Positions 46,618 to 57,118 of a stretch of 64,000 nucleotides of DNA are shown here, in pieces (position 1 is the first letter of the stretch; every line of letters starts with the position of its first letter). The notes under the pieces were generated by a model. That model was not told the origin of the DNA and did not search any database. It saw only the letters and a program-made list of their open reading frames with translations. The DNA is from Furcasterigmium furcatum (Eukaryota > Ascomycota > Sordariomycetes > Glomerellales > Plectosphaerellaceae): NCBI GenBank assembly GCA_001599815.1, contig BCIA01000001.1:6778978-6842977 (forward strand), written 5' to 3'. The position numbers were made by a program, and so were the translations under genes.

Positions 46618-48503
46618 TCAAACTGACTCCTCCTCCTTTGTCGTCTTGGCCCTGGTCGCCGAATCGTCCTCGTTCGCCAGCGTGGCCACCACATGCCCCG
46701 TCATATACTTCTCGGTGTTCGGCGCGAAGAACGTCAGGATGACCGCGATGCCCGTGAAGGCAATCGTCGTGAGGTAGACCGTCCGGTACGCCTCCGAATT
46801 CGCCCACTTGTACGCCTTCAAGCCGGCCGCGATGATCTGCTCCGTCACGCCAGCCACCGACGTGAAGGCATCCGGCTTCCCGGAGGTCAGCGCTCCGATG
46901 AATCCCGGCACCGACGCTTCGGGTAGCCCAGCTCCGACCACCGCTGCCGGCACGCGCTCCGGGATCGTCGTCCCCAGCCGGTTCGTGAGGGTAGTCGTGT
47001 ACACGGCGATGACGACCGCGCAGATGGCCGCGCGGATGGACCCTGCCATACCGCCCGCCACGCCGATCTCGCGCTGGTCGTGCACGCAGATGGTCGCGTT
47101 GGTCAGGCAGACGCTCTCGTTCCACCCGATCCAGAAGCACCCGAGGAAGATCATGGAGATGGCGAGCTCCTTGGTCTCGGGCGTTGCGAGCGCCGCGCAG
47201 GCCATGAAGATGCCGCCGACCAGGAACACAACCATGCACTGGATCTTGGTCTTCCCGATCTTCGCGGCGAGAAGGCCCCCGATGATCTGGCCCGACGAGA
47301 CGCCGATGCCCACGACGTTGGAGATGCCGCCCGTGTACGTCAAACTCTTCCCGTCGGAGTACAGCACGGCTGCCTGCATCGGCCCTGTTTGAGTCGTCAG
47401 CGGGTGTCTTCTTTTCCGGGAGACACGGTGTTCACTCACAGATAATGGCGAAGGCGTAGTAGACGGCCGCGCCCAGGCCCAGCAGCAGCACAGCCGACAC
47501 CCACTCGATGTTCTTGAACAGGTGCATCGGCACCAGCGGCTCCTTGATCGGCGCATAGATCTCCCACAGCACGAACGCGATCAGTGTGACCCCGCCCACG
47601 GTGATACCGGTGATGGGGGCGGCGTGCGTCCAGGGGTACACGGATCCTCCCCAGCTGAGGCCGAGCAGGAACGCGACGAACCCGCCGGCGAAGAGCACGG
47701 TACCAACGTAGTCGAAGTTCTTCAGCCAGTAGCTCTTGGAAGCGTTCGCTTCGCCGCGATGCTTCTTCTCAAAGGACGGGGGGAAGTAGAAGAGGGCCCA
47801 GCACGCGAGGGCGGCGATGTTGATGCCCAGCAGGAACCAGTACAGGCCCCGCCAGCCGACGGAGGGGTAGTCCTGGACAAAGCCGTAGGCGATGGAGGGC
47901 CCGAGGCTGGAAGGGAAGGTGAAGAAGTAGAGCAGGGCGTTGCCGATGTAGCGGTAGCGCATGGGGACGAGCTCGCCCATGACGAAGTGGAAGGAGAGCT
48001 GGGTGGAGGTGGCCAGGCCGAGGAGGACGTTGCCGCCGATGAGGATTGGGATCGAAGTTGCCGTGGCGCAGACGACGGAGCCGACGCAGGCGAGGATGCC
48101 GCCGCCGATGAACCAGTACCGCCGGCCGAAGATGTCGGAGAGGCGGCCGACGGGGCCAAGAGACACGGCGAGCGCAGCGTTATAGACGAGGGAGATCCAG
48201 GTATAGCGAGGGTCGGGGCCGAGGTCGGCGTTGATGGTGCCCAGCACGGGGGCAGCGTAGCCCTGGAAGCGTCAGGACGACGTCGTCTCTACATTGGGTA
48301 TGAGGAAGACTTACAAAGGCACAGGTTCCGGCCCAAAGACCGAGAGCGGTGGCCATCATGGTGCCGAGGAAAAAGCGGCTTCTATAGTAGCCCTTGGGCA
48401 GATCATCGAGGTTGGCCTCGTAGCCGACGACGCCGTCCGAGCTGTCCTCCTTGCTGGAGGCTTGCTCGACATGGTCGAGGTTCTCAGGCTTCTCGACAGA
48501 CAT
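46618..48503 (-). CDS. MFS transporter, TRI12 / siderophore-type (592 aa)
   Basis: Exons 48503-48315, 48262-47440 and 47384-46618. The junctions rebuild GTCAF-GYAAPVLGTINADLGP and AII-WPMQAAVLYSDGK, both usual in the TRI12 family of 14-helix DHA2-like MFS proteins. The N-terminal 40 residues are acidic and cytosolic (MSVEKPENLDHVEQ...). Motif A-like GRLSDIFGRRYWFIGGG lies between TM2 and TM3, and FHFVMGELVPMRYRYIGNA is the TM5 region characteristic of siderophore and trichothecene pumps. Plasma-membrane export of a secondary metabolite, or siderophore uptake, is expected; the substrate cannot be read. No biosynthetic core enzyme lies within the window, so a link to a metabolite cluster is not shown. 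The opposite-strand long frame is a shadow. Confidence 0.9.
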
Positions 48504-49869
48504 GGTTGTTGGTGATTAACTTGATGTTTGGAGGGTGCCCTCGTGTTGATAGGGTGATGCCGAACGAGCGGCGTCAACTCCGCCCTCTATGACTTCGAGC
48601 CGTGTTTGAGATGGCAAGTTGAGCACAGCACTCGAGAGTTGGTGTGTGGCTATGGGAGTAGAAATGGGGAGGGATCTGCATGAATGCTATTGACAGGTGC
48701 CATCACTCTTCTTATAGTCTGTCTGATATCTGGTCCGCCCGTAGTTGGATCGTCGGGCCGCGTGGATAGCGATCTCGACCGCCGGGTGTCTGAGACCGAG
48801 GACGGGCGCTTCGCAGCTGGCATGGCCCCGAGAACCCGGCGGCTTGATCTAACTGAAAAGGGGCTAACCACTGGAATGAGCAGTCTGGGCTCCCCATGGG
48901 GTACCAAGGGATGGGGTGGTGCTACTGTCAGACTGCCGTAGCTCGTTTCCCTTTGTGGGACTCATTATCCGGGAAGACGAGGTGGACGCTAAGTTTTTCG
49001 GTGAAATGGATGGAATCCCGGGACGCAAATAGCAGTGAACATGGAAGGTTACGGCCACAGCCAAGTCCCAACACAACACTGAGTGTCTTTCACTGCAGAA
49101 TTGCTCCCGTTTCGCGACTTGTATGAATCATGGTCAACATGCAGATGTCATGCACAACGCAACTCAATATCGAGCTCACCAGTCCGTCTTACCCCCGGGG
49201 CGACTTGGGCCTAGACGAGTTTGGGAAAGGGGGTGGCCGGGGCGGAAAGCCAACTTCCGGATTTCCGTGGATTCCCACGCAAACCACCAACTACAAAGGA
49301 TGGCGATATCCGCGCAAGCAAGCCACAGTCAGCTGCACTATTCAGCGCGAGCTCAGTGCTCGCCAGTTACTGACTCGGAGCGGCGTGATTGATAATGTAT
49401 TTGCCGGGTTATGAGCTACCCAAGTCTCCACAAGCGATGGAAAAGGAGAAATGATGACATCTTGTCCGGGTTACTACGAGCTGAGCACCTAGCGTATGGG
49501 GGCAGAGAAAGAGATATGTCAGATATATTCAACAGTCTATCTTGTCTAGGTACATTGGTGACAGGCTGCGCTGTTGACCTTCCAAGGCCGGTTGGTGAAC
49601 TTTCAAGAAACAACTCCGTCATATTCAAACTGGAAACGATACTTGAAGCCTGGGTCGTCGCGAAGACAACATAAAATTTGGCCATGTCGCCCAGCTATGG
49701 CGGTGCACAATCTGCCAGTGTGGGATGTGTACAGTTGCGCTGGCCACGAACTGAGCTGGCTCCCGACGCACACTGCCGATGGAGACGGTAACATCGCGCA
49801 GTCAACAGTGCCTTGATGCTAGCGCACCCATCGACACGCAGTGGTAGGCTCCGTACGGCCGGTTGTCGT
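48504..49869. other. Intergenic region without supported gene
   Basis: About 1.4 kb upstream of the TRI12-type transporter and before the ankyrin relic. I see no gene, RNA or clear repeat. Confidence 0.35.
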
Positions 49870-50630
49870 GGGGTCTGCAGATCCCCTGGGGATCTAGTCT
49901 TTGCACCGGGCTATCCGTTTCCAGCAAGTCGAAGCTGTCAGATGGCTGCTCGCGCATGGGGCCAACCCAGATGTCACGGATAGTATTTGCCGGACGTATG
50001 CGAACTGGCCCTTGCACCTCGCGTGGCGGTCAGGGACTGCGTCCCGGGCGTTCCGAGTCTGAGAAGCCCCGCGCTACGTCTTCAGGATCCAGTTGGCACC
50101 CTCAATGCTAAACCGGGTTCTTCACTTGAAGATGAGGACTATGCTTTTGGCCATATTGCATCAAGAAGACGCAGAATTGCCGGCGAGATGGTCCTGGTGA
50201 CATGTTCATACATTCGGATCCAGTAGAGATTATTTACACTTGAGACGTCTCTGTATGCAGGAGCACCTGTCAGTTTCTCTTCCAGTCTGAAAATGCTGTC
50301 TAGTTCTTAAAGCCTTATTGTAGGCGCGCTGGCTCGAACAGCGGCGCCAACGCAGCCTTTCAAGTTCATACGCGGACCGGGCGTGGATTCTTGCTCAACA
50401 GCCGGGATATTGCTGAATCGGTCGATATCTTGAGGAGGCGGTACGAGAGGGAGTACCGGGGTTGGAGGGTCGCGCGCGCGGAGGCATGTTGCACCGCGAT
50501 ATTCCTAACACGCAGGGCCGCGTTGTTGTTGATTGGGCTATCAAGCAGACCACGAAGAGGGCTGGCGGTTGAAAGTGGCCAAGGAACCAGCCGAGATGTC
50601 AGTGCATTAATTTATCACTGCACTGGCTGA
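49870..50630 (+). pseudogene. Relic of an ankyrin-repeat gene
   Basis: Between about 49880 and 50035 one frame reads DPLGI-stop-SLHRAIRFQQVEAVRW, then LLAHGANPDVTD, TYANWPLHLAWRSG and ends at TGA after RAFRV. This is an ankyrin helix pair (SLHRAI...VEAVRWLLAHGANPDVTD) followed by the start of a second. In-frame stops at both ends and no start codon show decay. A separate frame near 50400-50560 (DILRRRYEREYRGWRVARAE, ACCTAIFLTRRA) may be the former C-terminal region of the same gene. The real extent is unclear. It differs from the intact Clr5-ankyrin gene at 40824 in repeat consensus, so it is not a simple duplicate of it. Confidence 0.5.
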
Positions 50631-51636
50631 TGAGTGCCCTGGTACTATGGTGTTGCAGCATGTATGCTATTGGGGATGAGATCTCGGAAGGGCCTGATGC
50701 TCTAGAAGAGAATAGCACAGAAAGTGCTGACAAGGCGCCATAGTTTCAAAATGGCCCCCGTTTACGGGGGCTTGTCAAGCGGCACAAACTCATTTCAACC
50801 TCTATGGTCATGTCCCAGGGATCGTCCCCGTCGATGCCCACTCTGAAAGTCTACCAGTATGGCAACTCCTCGTGAGATGCGGTTTTATGATGGGGAAGCT
50901 GTGCTGGAGGGTGAAGAGGACGGCGAGTTCATAACACCGGGCATCTCCCTGGCACCTCGGAATAGCACAGAGCACCGGAATTCACTTCCATTCGATGCCA
51001 CTGCCACATTTCGCGTCGCCCCCACAGCCGTGCGTACGCAGAAACGCCGGTCAGTGAGTTAGCTCTCTGGGCGAGAATTAAGTGGCTATTGATATTAAAA
51101 GCTGGGAGCCCCCCTGTAGGCATGTGTGTTGTACACGTTTATTTCGGGATCGCTCCGCCACGTCGGGGCGGGAGTCGGGCCACTTACAGGGCGAGGCAGG
51201 GCACCGTCGGGCCGTAGCGCGGGGGCCGTTCCCGGCAAATCGGGACCGAAGGGAATGCAACATCGCCGACCGCCCTGTCCGAGCCCTTATGGCGGAGCTG
51301 TCGAGATGCTGCCAAGGTGCATCCAGGGTGCATCCAGGGCGCATCCTGATTTATCTTCGCTGACCATGCATTAGCATCGGAATCGCGATGGTCGAAGGAT
51401 CTAAGGTACCACCCAGGAAGCAGGGTCAACCTGGGGTCGAAAGCTTAGATCGTCTGCGGCGAGGGGCCAAGACCCAAGCCTCGGGCATCGGGCATCGTGG
51501 AAGAGTAGAAATCTCAAGTATAAAGAGATGCCACAGTCCTGAGACATTCGGAAAATAGATTGCATCTCAAGTCAAGCCACTTGCCTGAGTCTCAAGCTTA
51601 TTGTATCTTTTAAACGATTAAGCCTTCTCCGTAATC
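50631..51636. promoter_or_regulatory. Intergenic region with cupin-gene promoter elements
   Basis: About 1 kb. GCCCCCGTTTACGGGGGC at 50754-50771 is a perfect 7-bp stem with a 4-base loop. A GGTGCATCCA-type unit occurs three times near 51314-51344. TATAAAG at 51519-51525 lies about 110 bp before the cupin start. No gene seen. Confidence 0.45.
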
Positions 51637-52359
51637 ATGTCTTACACTCTCCTCTCCATGGCCCTTCTGGCTACCTCAGTGCTGGCAACAGACGTGGCTC
51701 GCGACCCGGAACTGGTGGCCTCGATCAAGACGGCCCCCTCCGCCCTGGACGCCCTGAACCTGACCAAGGACGACTTCGTCTACGACTTCACCACCCACGA
51801 CTTTTACACCTACGAGCCCGGCGGCGTCGTCAACGCCAACGCCGCGACCTGGCCCACGGTCACCGGCCAGGGACTGACCATGGCATGGCTCGCTCTCGGC
51901 CCCTGCGCCATGCTGCCTCCCCACTACCACCCCCGCGCAACCAACTTCGTCGTCGCCGTCGAGGGCGAGACGCAGACGTGGATGGTGCAGGAGAACGGCG
52001 CCGACGTCGTCGAGACTGTCCTGACGCCCGGAAAGATGACCATCTTCCCCAAGGGAAGCCTGCACTCGATGCAGAACACCGGTGAGTATCTATTTCTCTC
52101 TTGTCTTGTTGCTCGATCGCTGATTTCCCTCCCCACAGGATGTGAGAATGCGACGCTCATTTCCGCGCTCAACTCCGAAGATGCTGGGACGAACAACATC
52201 CTCACTGGCCTCTTCAAGCTTCCCAACGATATTGTCCAGGCTGCTTTTGGTGGTGCTGATGTTCAGGGTCTTGGAGGCGACCTGCCCAAGGTGGCTACTG
52301 GTGCGAACGTTGGCTCTGCTGAGTGCCTTGCTAGGTGCCGGGGCGAGGGCAAGCTCTAA
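51637..52359 (+). CDS. Germin-like cupin (spherulin-type), secreted, 221 aa
   Basis: Exons 51637-52081 and 52139-52359, intron 57 nt (GTGAGT...CCACAG). The intron has no in-frame stop and is a multiple of three, so retention would add 19 residues. Signal peptide MSYTLLSMALLATSVLA. A single cupin fold: motif 1 LGPCAMLPPHYHPRATNFVV (two His ligands; Asn stands where germins have the Glu ligand), motif 2 MTIFPKGSLHSMQN with the third His. After the intron GCENATLISALNSEDAGTNN and a C-terminal helix-rich segment with a CLARC pair. Most plant germins are oxalate oxidases or superoxide dismutases; with the Glu replaced, metal binding and activity are uncertain. This Asn variant seems usual in fungal spherulin-like proteins. 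Likely cell wall or extracellular. Confidence 0.9.
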   Translation: MSYTLLSMALLATSVLATDVARDPELVASIKTAPSALDALNLTKDDFVYDFTTHDFYTYEPGGVVNANAATWPTVTGQGLTMAWLALGPCAMLPPHYHPRATNFVVAVEGETQTWMVQENGADVVETVLTPGKMTIFPKGSLHSMQNTGEYLFLSCLVARSLISLPTGCENATLISALNSEDAGTNNILTGLFKLPNDIVQAAFGGADVQGLGGDLPKVATGANVGSAECLARCRGEGKL

Positions 52360-53202
52360 GGGGTGAAAGACTCGGCTTCTTGTCTTCGGGACGATTGGTT
52401 TCAGCGTGATGACCCATAGAGTACACATGTAGCAAGCGTGTTCAATGCATTGTAATTCTATTACAGTTAGTCTCCTGGGACATCTGATAATCCTGCAACC
52501 TTGACTGCGGCTCCGCCAAAGACATGACAGATTGGCGAGAAGCTTTCAGCTTGGAATACTACGTACCGAGCCTTCCAAACGAGTAATCTGCAGAGGATCT
52601 CCCCCTGTTCTGGCACGCAGAGGTCCCAATAGAAATCCACAGAGCCAGCATCAGTTTGCAGTGACTTGAATCCATTTTGACCCGTCGTTGCTACTGAAAG
52701 GAGCACTAACTGAACAACCTTTCAAACGCCTGCCTCTCCGATGGTCAAAGGCAGAAGAGACAGTAAAGTCATACACTCTTTTGGGCCATGAGGAGCCATT
52801 GTTCCAATTCTGCAGGCAAGACGTCTTGGGTGCACAATGAACGGGGCGCCGCCAGCTGGCGCGGTCCGCTTCCAGTGAATCGATCCCGCTCAATCCGAGC
52901 CATTCACTCGCAAGGCTCACGGCAGCCAAACCAACTCAAGTGAGGCGGTTCGGTGCGCTCTTCTATGTGTCTTTGTTTCATTGTTTATACGCAACCTTCT
53001 TTATGTTGCCTCGGAATCGTCAACTCAGCCAAGGAAAGATTCCCAATCTCACAACTCCACCATAGCTCAGCCACCTGAATCACGCAAAGCAACAAGGTAA
53101 GCTAGGCGACAGTTGTCGCGAACTTCTCAGTGCGGAGTTGAAGATGTAACCACCCTTCCCCTATTTAGCTCGCCGCATCATCTTGAGCAACAAGCCAACA
53201 TC
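52360..53202. other. Intergenic region without supported gene
   Basis: About 840 bp between cupin and BBE-type gene. A CTATTTAG element sits about 40 bp before the next start codon. No gene seen. Confidence 0.35.
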
Positions 53203-54897
53203 ATGACTGACCTCACGAGCCGCAGAATGACGAACCTGCTCGAGGGCCGAGGCCTGGCAACAGCGGCCATCTTGTATGGTGCCGTAGCTGCCATATTCGG
53301 AGCGTATTCACTCAAGGCTTGGACGCGCGAAGCCGAAGCCGTTCCATCCCCTCTTGAAAAAGACCTCACTCGACTCAAGGTCCCCCACCTCTCCCCGGGC
53401 GACGCTTCATGGGACGAGGCCATCACTCCGTTCAACATGCGGCCGCCAACGGTCGTCCCTCGTGTCGTCGTACGTGCAACCACAGTCCAGCATGTCCAGG
53501 ACGCCGTCCTCTGCGCACTCAAGCACGGGCTCAAGGTCTCCGCCAAGAGCGGCGGGCACAGCTACGCCAACTACGGCCTGGGCGGCGAGGACGGCCACAT
53601 GGTCGTCCAACTCGATCGCATGTACGGCGTCCAGCTGCACGCGGACAAGACGGCGACCATCCAGGCCGGATCGAGGCTTGGACACGTCGCGACCGAGCTG
53701 TATATGCAGGGCAAGCGTGCCATCTCCCACGGCACCTGTCCGGGGTAAGTCGTCTCTGGGGAACCGGGTGTGCGTTTCGCTAACTGGGTTCCAGCGTCGG
53801 TCTGGCGGGCCATGCTCTCCACGGTGGGTACGGCTTCAGCTCCCACAAGTACGGACTCGCGCTCGACTGGGTCATCGGGTGCAAGGTTGTCCTGGCGGAC
53901 GGAAGCCTGGTGTACGCCTCGAAGAGTGAGAACGCCGATCTCTTCTGGGCGCTCCGCGGCGCGGGATCGTCCTTCGGCATCGTGGTCGAGTTTGACGTCG
54001 AGACGTTCGAGGTCCCCAGGCAGCTCTGCTGGATCAAGGCCAAGATGGGAATCGGCCGCGACCGGGATGCTGCATTCAAGGGCCTCAAGGCGTGGCAGGA
54101 GTATGTCAAGCGCGGGGTCACGGCGGACATGCTCGTCAGGCTGTTCATCTCGGACGATCCCGGCGCCGTGCAGTTCCTCGAGGCCATGTACTACGGCACC
54201 GAAGTTGAGGCGCGTCGGGTCCTGGCGCCGTTGACGGAGCCGCTGGAGCTGGACTGGAACGCGGAAGTCACCTATGTTGAGCTGGGTGACTGGCCGGAGC
54301 ACCTGACGGCGTTCAACGAAAGGCCCGACAGGCGGGTGAACCTCACGAACTCCTATGACAGTGTAAGTACAGATCGAGAGTGATGAGATAGCGGGGATCG
54401 TACTGACCCGCGAGCAGCAAGACCACCACTACGCCTCGAGCCTGGTGACCAGGCATATCCCCGAAGCCGGCCTGGAGGCCTTCGTCGACTACTGGTTCAC
54501 CGCCGGCAAGGCAGACCCCCTCAACAAGTGGTGGATCCAGATGGACGTCCACGGTGGCAAGCACTCGGCCATCTCGCGGGTGCCCAACGATGCTACCGCG
54601 TATCCCCACCGCGACAAGACGTGGCTGTTCCAGTTCTTCTGCCACACGCACCAGCAGCCGGACTTGGAGAAGACGTACAGGCTGTTGAACGGCTTCATGG
54701 ACACCATCAAGGACAGCATGGAGGAGGGCGACTGGGGCCGGTATGCCAACTATGTCGACTCTGAGCTGGGACGGGAGGAGGCTCTGAAGCAGTACTACGC
54801 CGAGAACCTGCCGCGTCTGAGGAAGTTGAAGGCCCGCTGGGACCCGGAAGACGTCTTCCACTATCCCCAGTCGGTTACGCAGGGTACATCGGAGTAG
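53203..54897 (+). CDS. BBE-type FAD-linked oxidoreductase with N-terminal membrane anchor (529 aa)
   Basis: Exons 53203-53744, 53795-54362 and 54418-54897. The junctions rebuild GTCPG-VGLAGHALHGGYGFSS and NSYDS-QDHHYAS. The N-terminus has a hydrophobic segment (about 20-38, TAAILYGAVAAIFGAYSL) after a short basic stretch: a signal anchor or uncleaved signal peptide. FAD_binding_4 domain from about 85: RVVVRATTVQHVQDAV, SGGHSYANYG with H119, and GTCPGVGLAGH with C179, the two residues for bicovalent flavin attachment in berberine-bridge enzymes. A substrate domain follows; the BBE C-terminal motif GRYANYVDSELGREEALKQY with its Tyr is present. Predicted alcohol, sugar or alkaloid-like oxidase using O2. 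Neighbours are a cupin and, convergently, a regulator. Confidence 0.92.
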
Positions 54898-55016
54898 TCG
54901 GTAATCGGGGGAATGGCGTTGACGTAGGACGGCGTTGGTTGGTGGGCTGTGGCCAGGAGAAATGACGGAGATAGATCAGCGGCGTAGCTTTGCCATGGTG
55001 CGGTGGCACGGAGCTA

Positions 55017-56139
55017 TTACGGCGGCGATTGAGCCATGAGGTCCGAGTTAGCAAGAAGGTCTTCGTGAATCTCCTCCCAACTTGTTCCGAGCGATGTGCT
55101 ATCGTGGCTGGGCGGCGACCGAGACTGCCGGAGGGAGAGGTGGAAATGGTGCGCGACCGCATGCTGGCAGATTGTGTTCGAGTCGACGCCGGCCATGATC
55201 TCCGGCCAGTGCGTCCACATGTGGATGTTGTCGTGGTGCTGCCACGCCGTGAGCCTGACGGGCCGTCCGCGAGAATTGATCATGAAGGCCGCGGCTTGGA
55301 GATGCCTGTCCGCGGTGGGCTTGTGGCCGTCGAAGAGCTTCTCCATGGTTAGTCAGAATCCTGCGTGATTTCAGAGTGTGCACTCACCTCTTCCGACGCC
55401 ATGGCCAGGGTCTTGGTGATGGTTGCGTCGCTGTTCCTTGCGCCCTCCGCCGCGATGGCGATGTTCAGGAGGCGGAGGCACTCGGCCTTGTACTTCATGG
55501 CGATGGGCCCGAAGATCTCCGGGTGTTGTCGCTTCGATAAGCTACGGCTGGCGACGAGGAAGATCGTGGACAGCATGCCAGCATCCATTGCGGCGGACTG
55601 TGTCCAACTGACGAGGGACGATGCCTGGTCCGGCCCTGGATCGTGAGAGACCGACCACGGGAGTGCCGACAAGTTGTTGACCACGATGTTCTTGACGACT
55701 ACGGACGTGAGTGTGTGCATGACTCCATGGAGCGGCGTCACTCACAGTACTTGAGCAGAGATCCCTCGAACGGCGTGAGCGGTCTGATCCAGCTGCTGAA
55801 GGGGTCTGCGATGGCGGGACTCAGGATCGACAACGGATCGGGGTTGGCAGCGCCCGAGGGCCTTGTTGGGATGAGCGTCAGTTCCCATGGCCGATCTCGT
55901 TCCGCTTCTTCAGTGGTCAATTCCGTGAGAATCGCACTGATGTCTTGGTTTCTGCTGGCGACGTGGCCGGCTTCATCGCGATCCTGTTCCTCCGAACGTG
56001 GCGCTGCGGTGTCTTCCTGCGCCCGGGCGCTCCTGGCCGCGTGAGATCGGACCTGTCTGCGATGTTTTACCGCGTCGCTGGGCTTTGAGATGTTGACGAA
56101 CTGGAAGCCGCCCGAGGCCTTCTTCGCTCTGCTGACCAT
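55017..56139 (-). CDS. Fungal-specific transcription factor domain protein without zinc finger (342 aa)
   Basis: Exons 56139-55746, 55698-55388 and 55340-55017. The N-terminus MVSRAKKASGGFQFVNISKP, then RRQVRSHAARSAR, is the fingerprint of a fungal family (FVNxxxP..........VRSHA) related to Zn2Cys6 regulators but lacking the Cys cluster. Exon 2 carries NIVVNNLSALPWSVSHDPG, WTQSAAMDAGMLSTIFLVAS and IAMKYKAECLRLLNIAI, a helical transcription-factor-domain core; exon 3 ends with WPEIMAGVDSNTI and a polar tail. Short for this family (often 400-600 aa), so the C-terminus could be truncated or continue through a missed splice. Nuclear regulator or co-regulator; target unknown. Convergent to the BBE-type gene, 119 bp apart. 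Confidence 0.78.
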
Positions 56140-56533
56140 GGTGAAATGGCGGGGTTAATGAGCAAGAAACGCTGGTGTCAACTGAGGTCTCGGTTCGTAC
56201 TCGGTTAAGTCGGTATCGCTCTTTGACCCCAATAATGAGCAGGAGTTATCAACCCTCCCTGGGCCTTCGAGTTGGTAATTCGTGATCCTTCGCCTGGTGC
56301 GGTAGAGAATCAGGTTTGAGGTGCCAGGATCAATCGGACTGAAGATCTTCGGCCCCCAACTAATGCCAAGATCCAGTGCCCCTCCAGCAGATCGCCTCCG
56401 CCACTCTCCGCTCGCTTGTCACCAGTGTGTTGGTCGAGGAGTAGCAGGGCTAATAAATGTACAGTATTATTAATCTACTACTACCGCTCAAACATATCCC
56501 CAGCCTTCACAGCATTCGTTATCCCAAAGTCGT
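56140..56533. other. Intergenic region, short
   Basis: About 390 bp between two genes on the same strand. No features recognised. Confidence 0.35.
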
Positions 56534-57118
56534 TTATACTCCCATGACACCACCGATCACCTCGCCCGCCGTTTCCGCCTCCTTGTCCGTCTTCTTCGCG
56601 TGCGCGACCACCACCAGACCCGTCACAACCAGCAGATCCATGTCCAGGCTCGCCGCCGGGACGTACAGCTCGAAGCACGGGCTGCTCTGTCCCAGGAGGC
56701 CGCTCCGCCGCTTCTTGAACGCCGCGAGCACCCGCCCGTACGCGTCCTCGTAGTAGATGCTCGACGACACGGCCGACTGCCGCCAGGCCATGGGGCTCGC
56801 GCCGAGGAAGCTGAAGGTGTGCTTGTCGGCGATCCTCATGGGGTTGTCGTTTCGCATTTTGAACTCTGCGCCGCGGAACCAGACGTCGATTTTGGACGAG
56901 AAGGTGTGGAAGCGCGCGCTGGCGAGGGGCTCGCCGGCGGGAGACTGGCGCCGGGGGTCTGCGTAGACGACGGCGAGTCCTTTTTCTTTGGAGTTGTTGA
57001 GGAGCATCCAGACGGGATAGCCGCGTCCGTAGGCGTCGAGTCGGTCGACTGTTGTAGATGCTCCGCCATACTGCTTAGTGATGGGAAGGATTTCGAGAGG
57101 AACGGGATCGTCGCCCAT
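56534..57118 (-). CDS. LURP1-related / tubby C-terminal-like domain protein (194 aa)
   Basis: A single open frame. ATG 57118 (MGDDPVPLEILPITKQYGG) is chosen over the upstream ATG at 57319, because the intervening residues look like untranslated leader. The strand pattern is that of the small fungal LURP-one/scramblase-like family: VWMLLNNSKEKGLAVVYAD, FHTFSSKIDVWFRGAEFKMR, then FSFLGASPMAWRQSAVSSS, IYYEDAYGRVLAAFKK and a C-terminal helix LDMDLLVVTGLVVVAHAKK. These proteins form a 12-stranded barrel around a buried helix and may bind lipids at membranes; function is unknown in fungi. The last residues (EVIGGVMGV) fit the family C-terminus. No signal peptide. Confidence 0.72.
   Translation of the reverse strand: MGDDPVPLEILPITKQYGGASTTVDRLDAYGRGYPVWMLLNNSKEKGLAVVYADPRRQSPAGEPLASARFHTFSSKIDVWFRGAEFKMRNDNPMRIADKHTFSFLGASPMAWRQSAVSSSIYYEDAYGRVLAAFKKRRSGLLGQSSPCFELYVPAASLDMDLLVVTGLVVVAHAKKTDKEAETAGEVIGGVMGV

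Noticed and set aside
47522..48592. 356-residue open frame antisense to the TRI12-type transporter
   Set aside because: Shadow of a codon-biased real gene; no family features.
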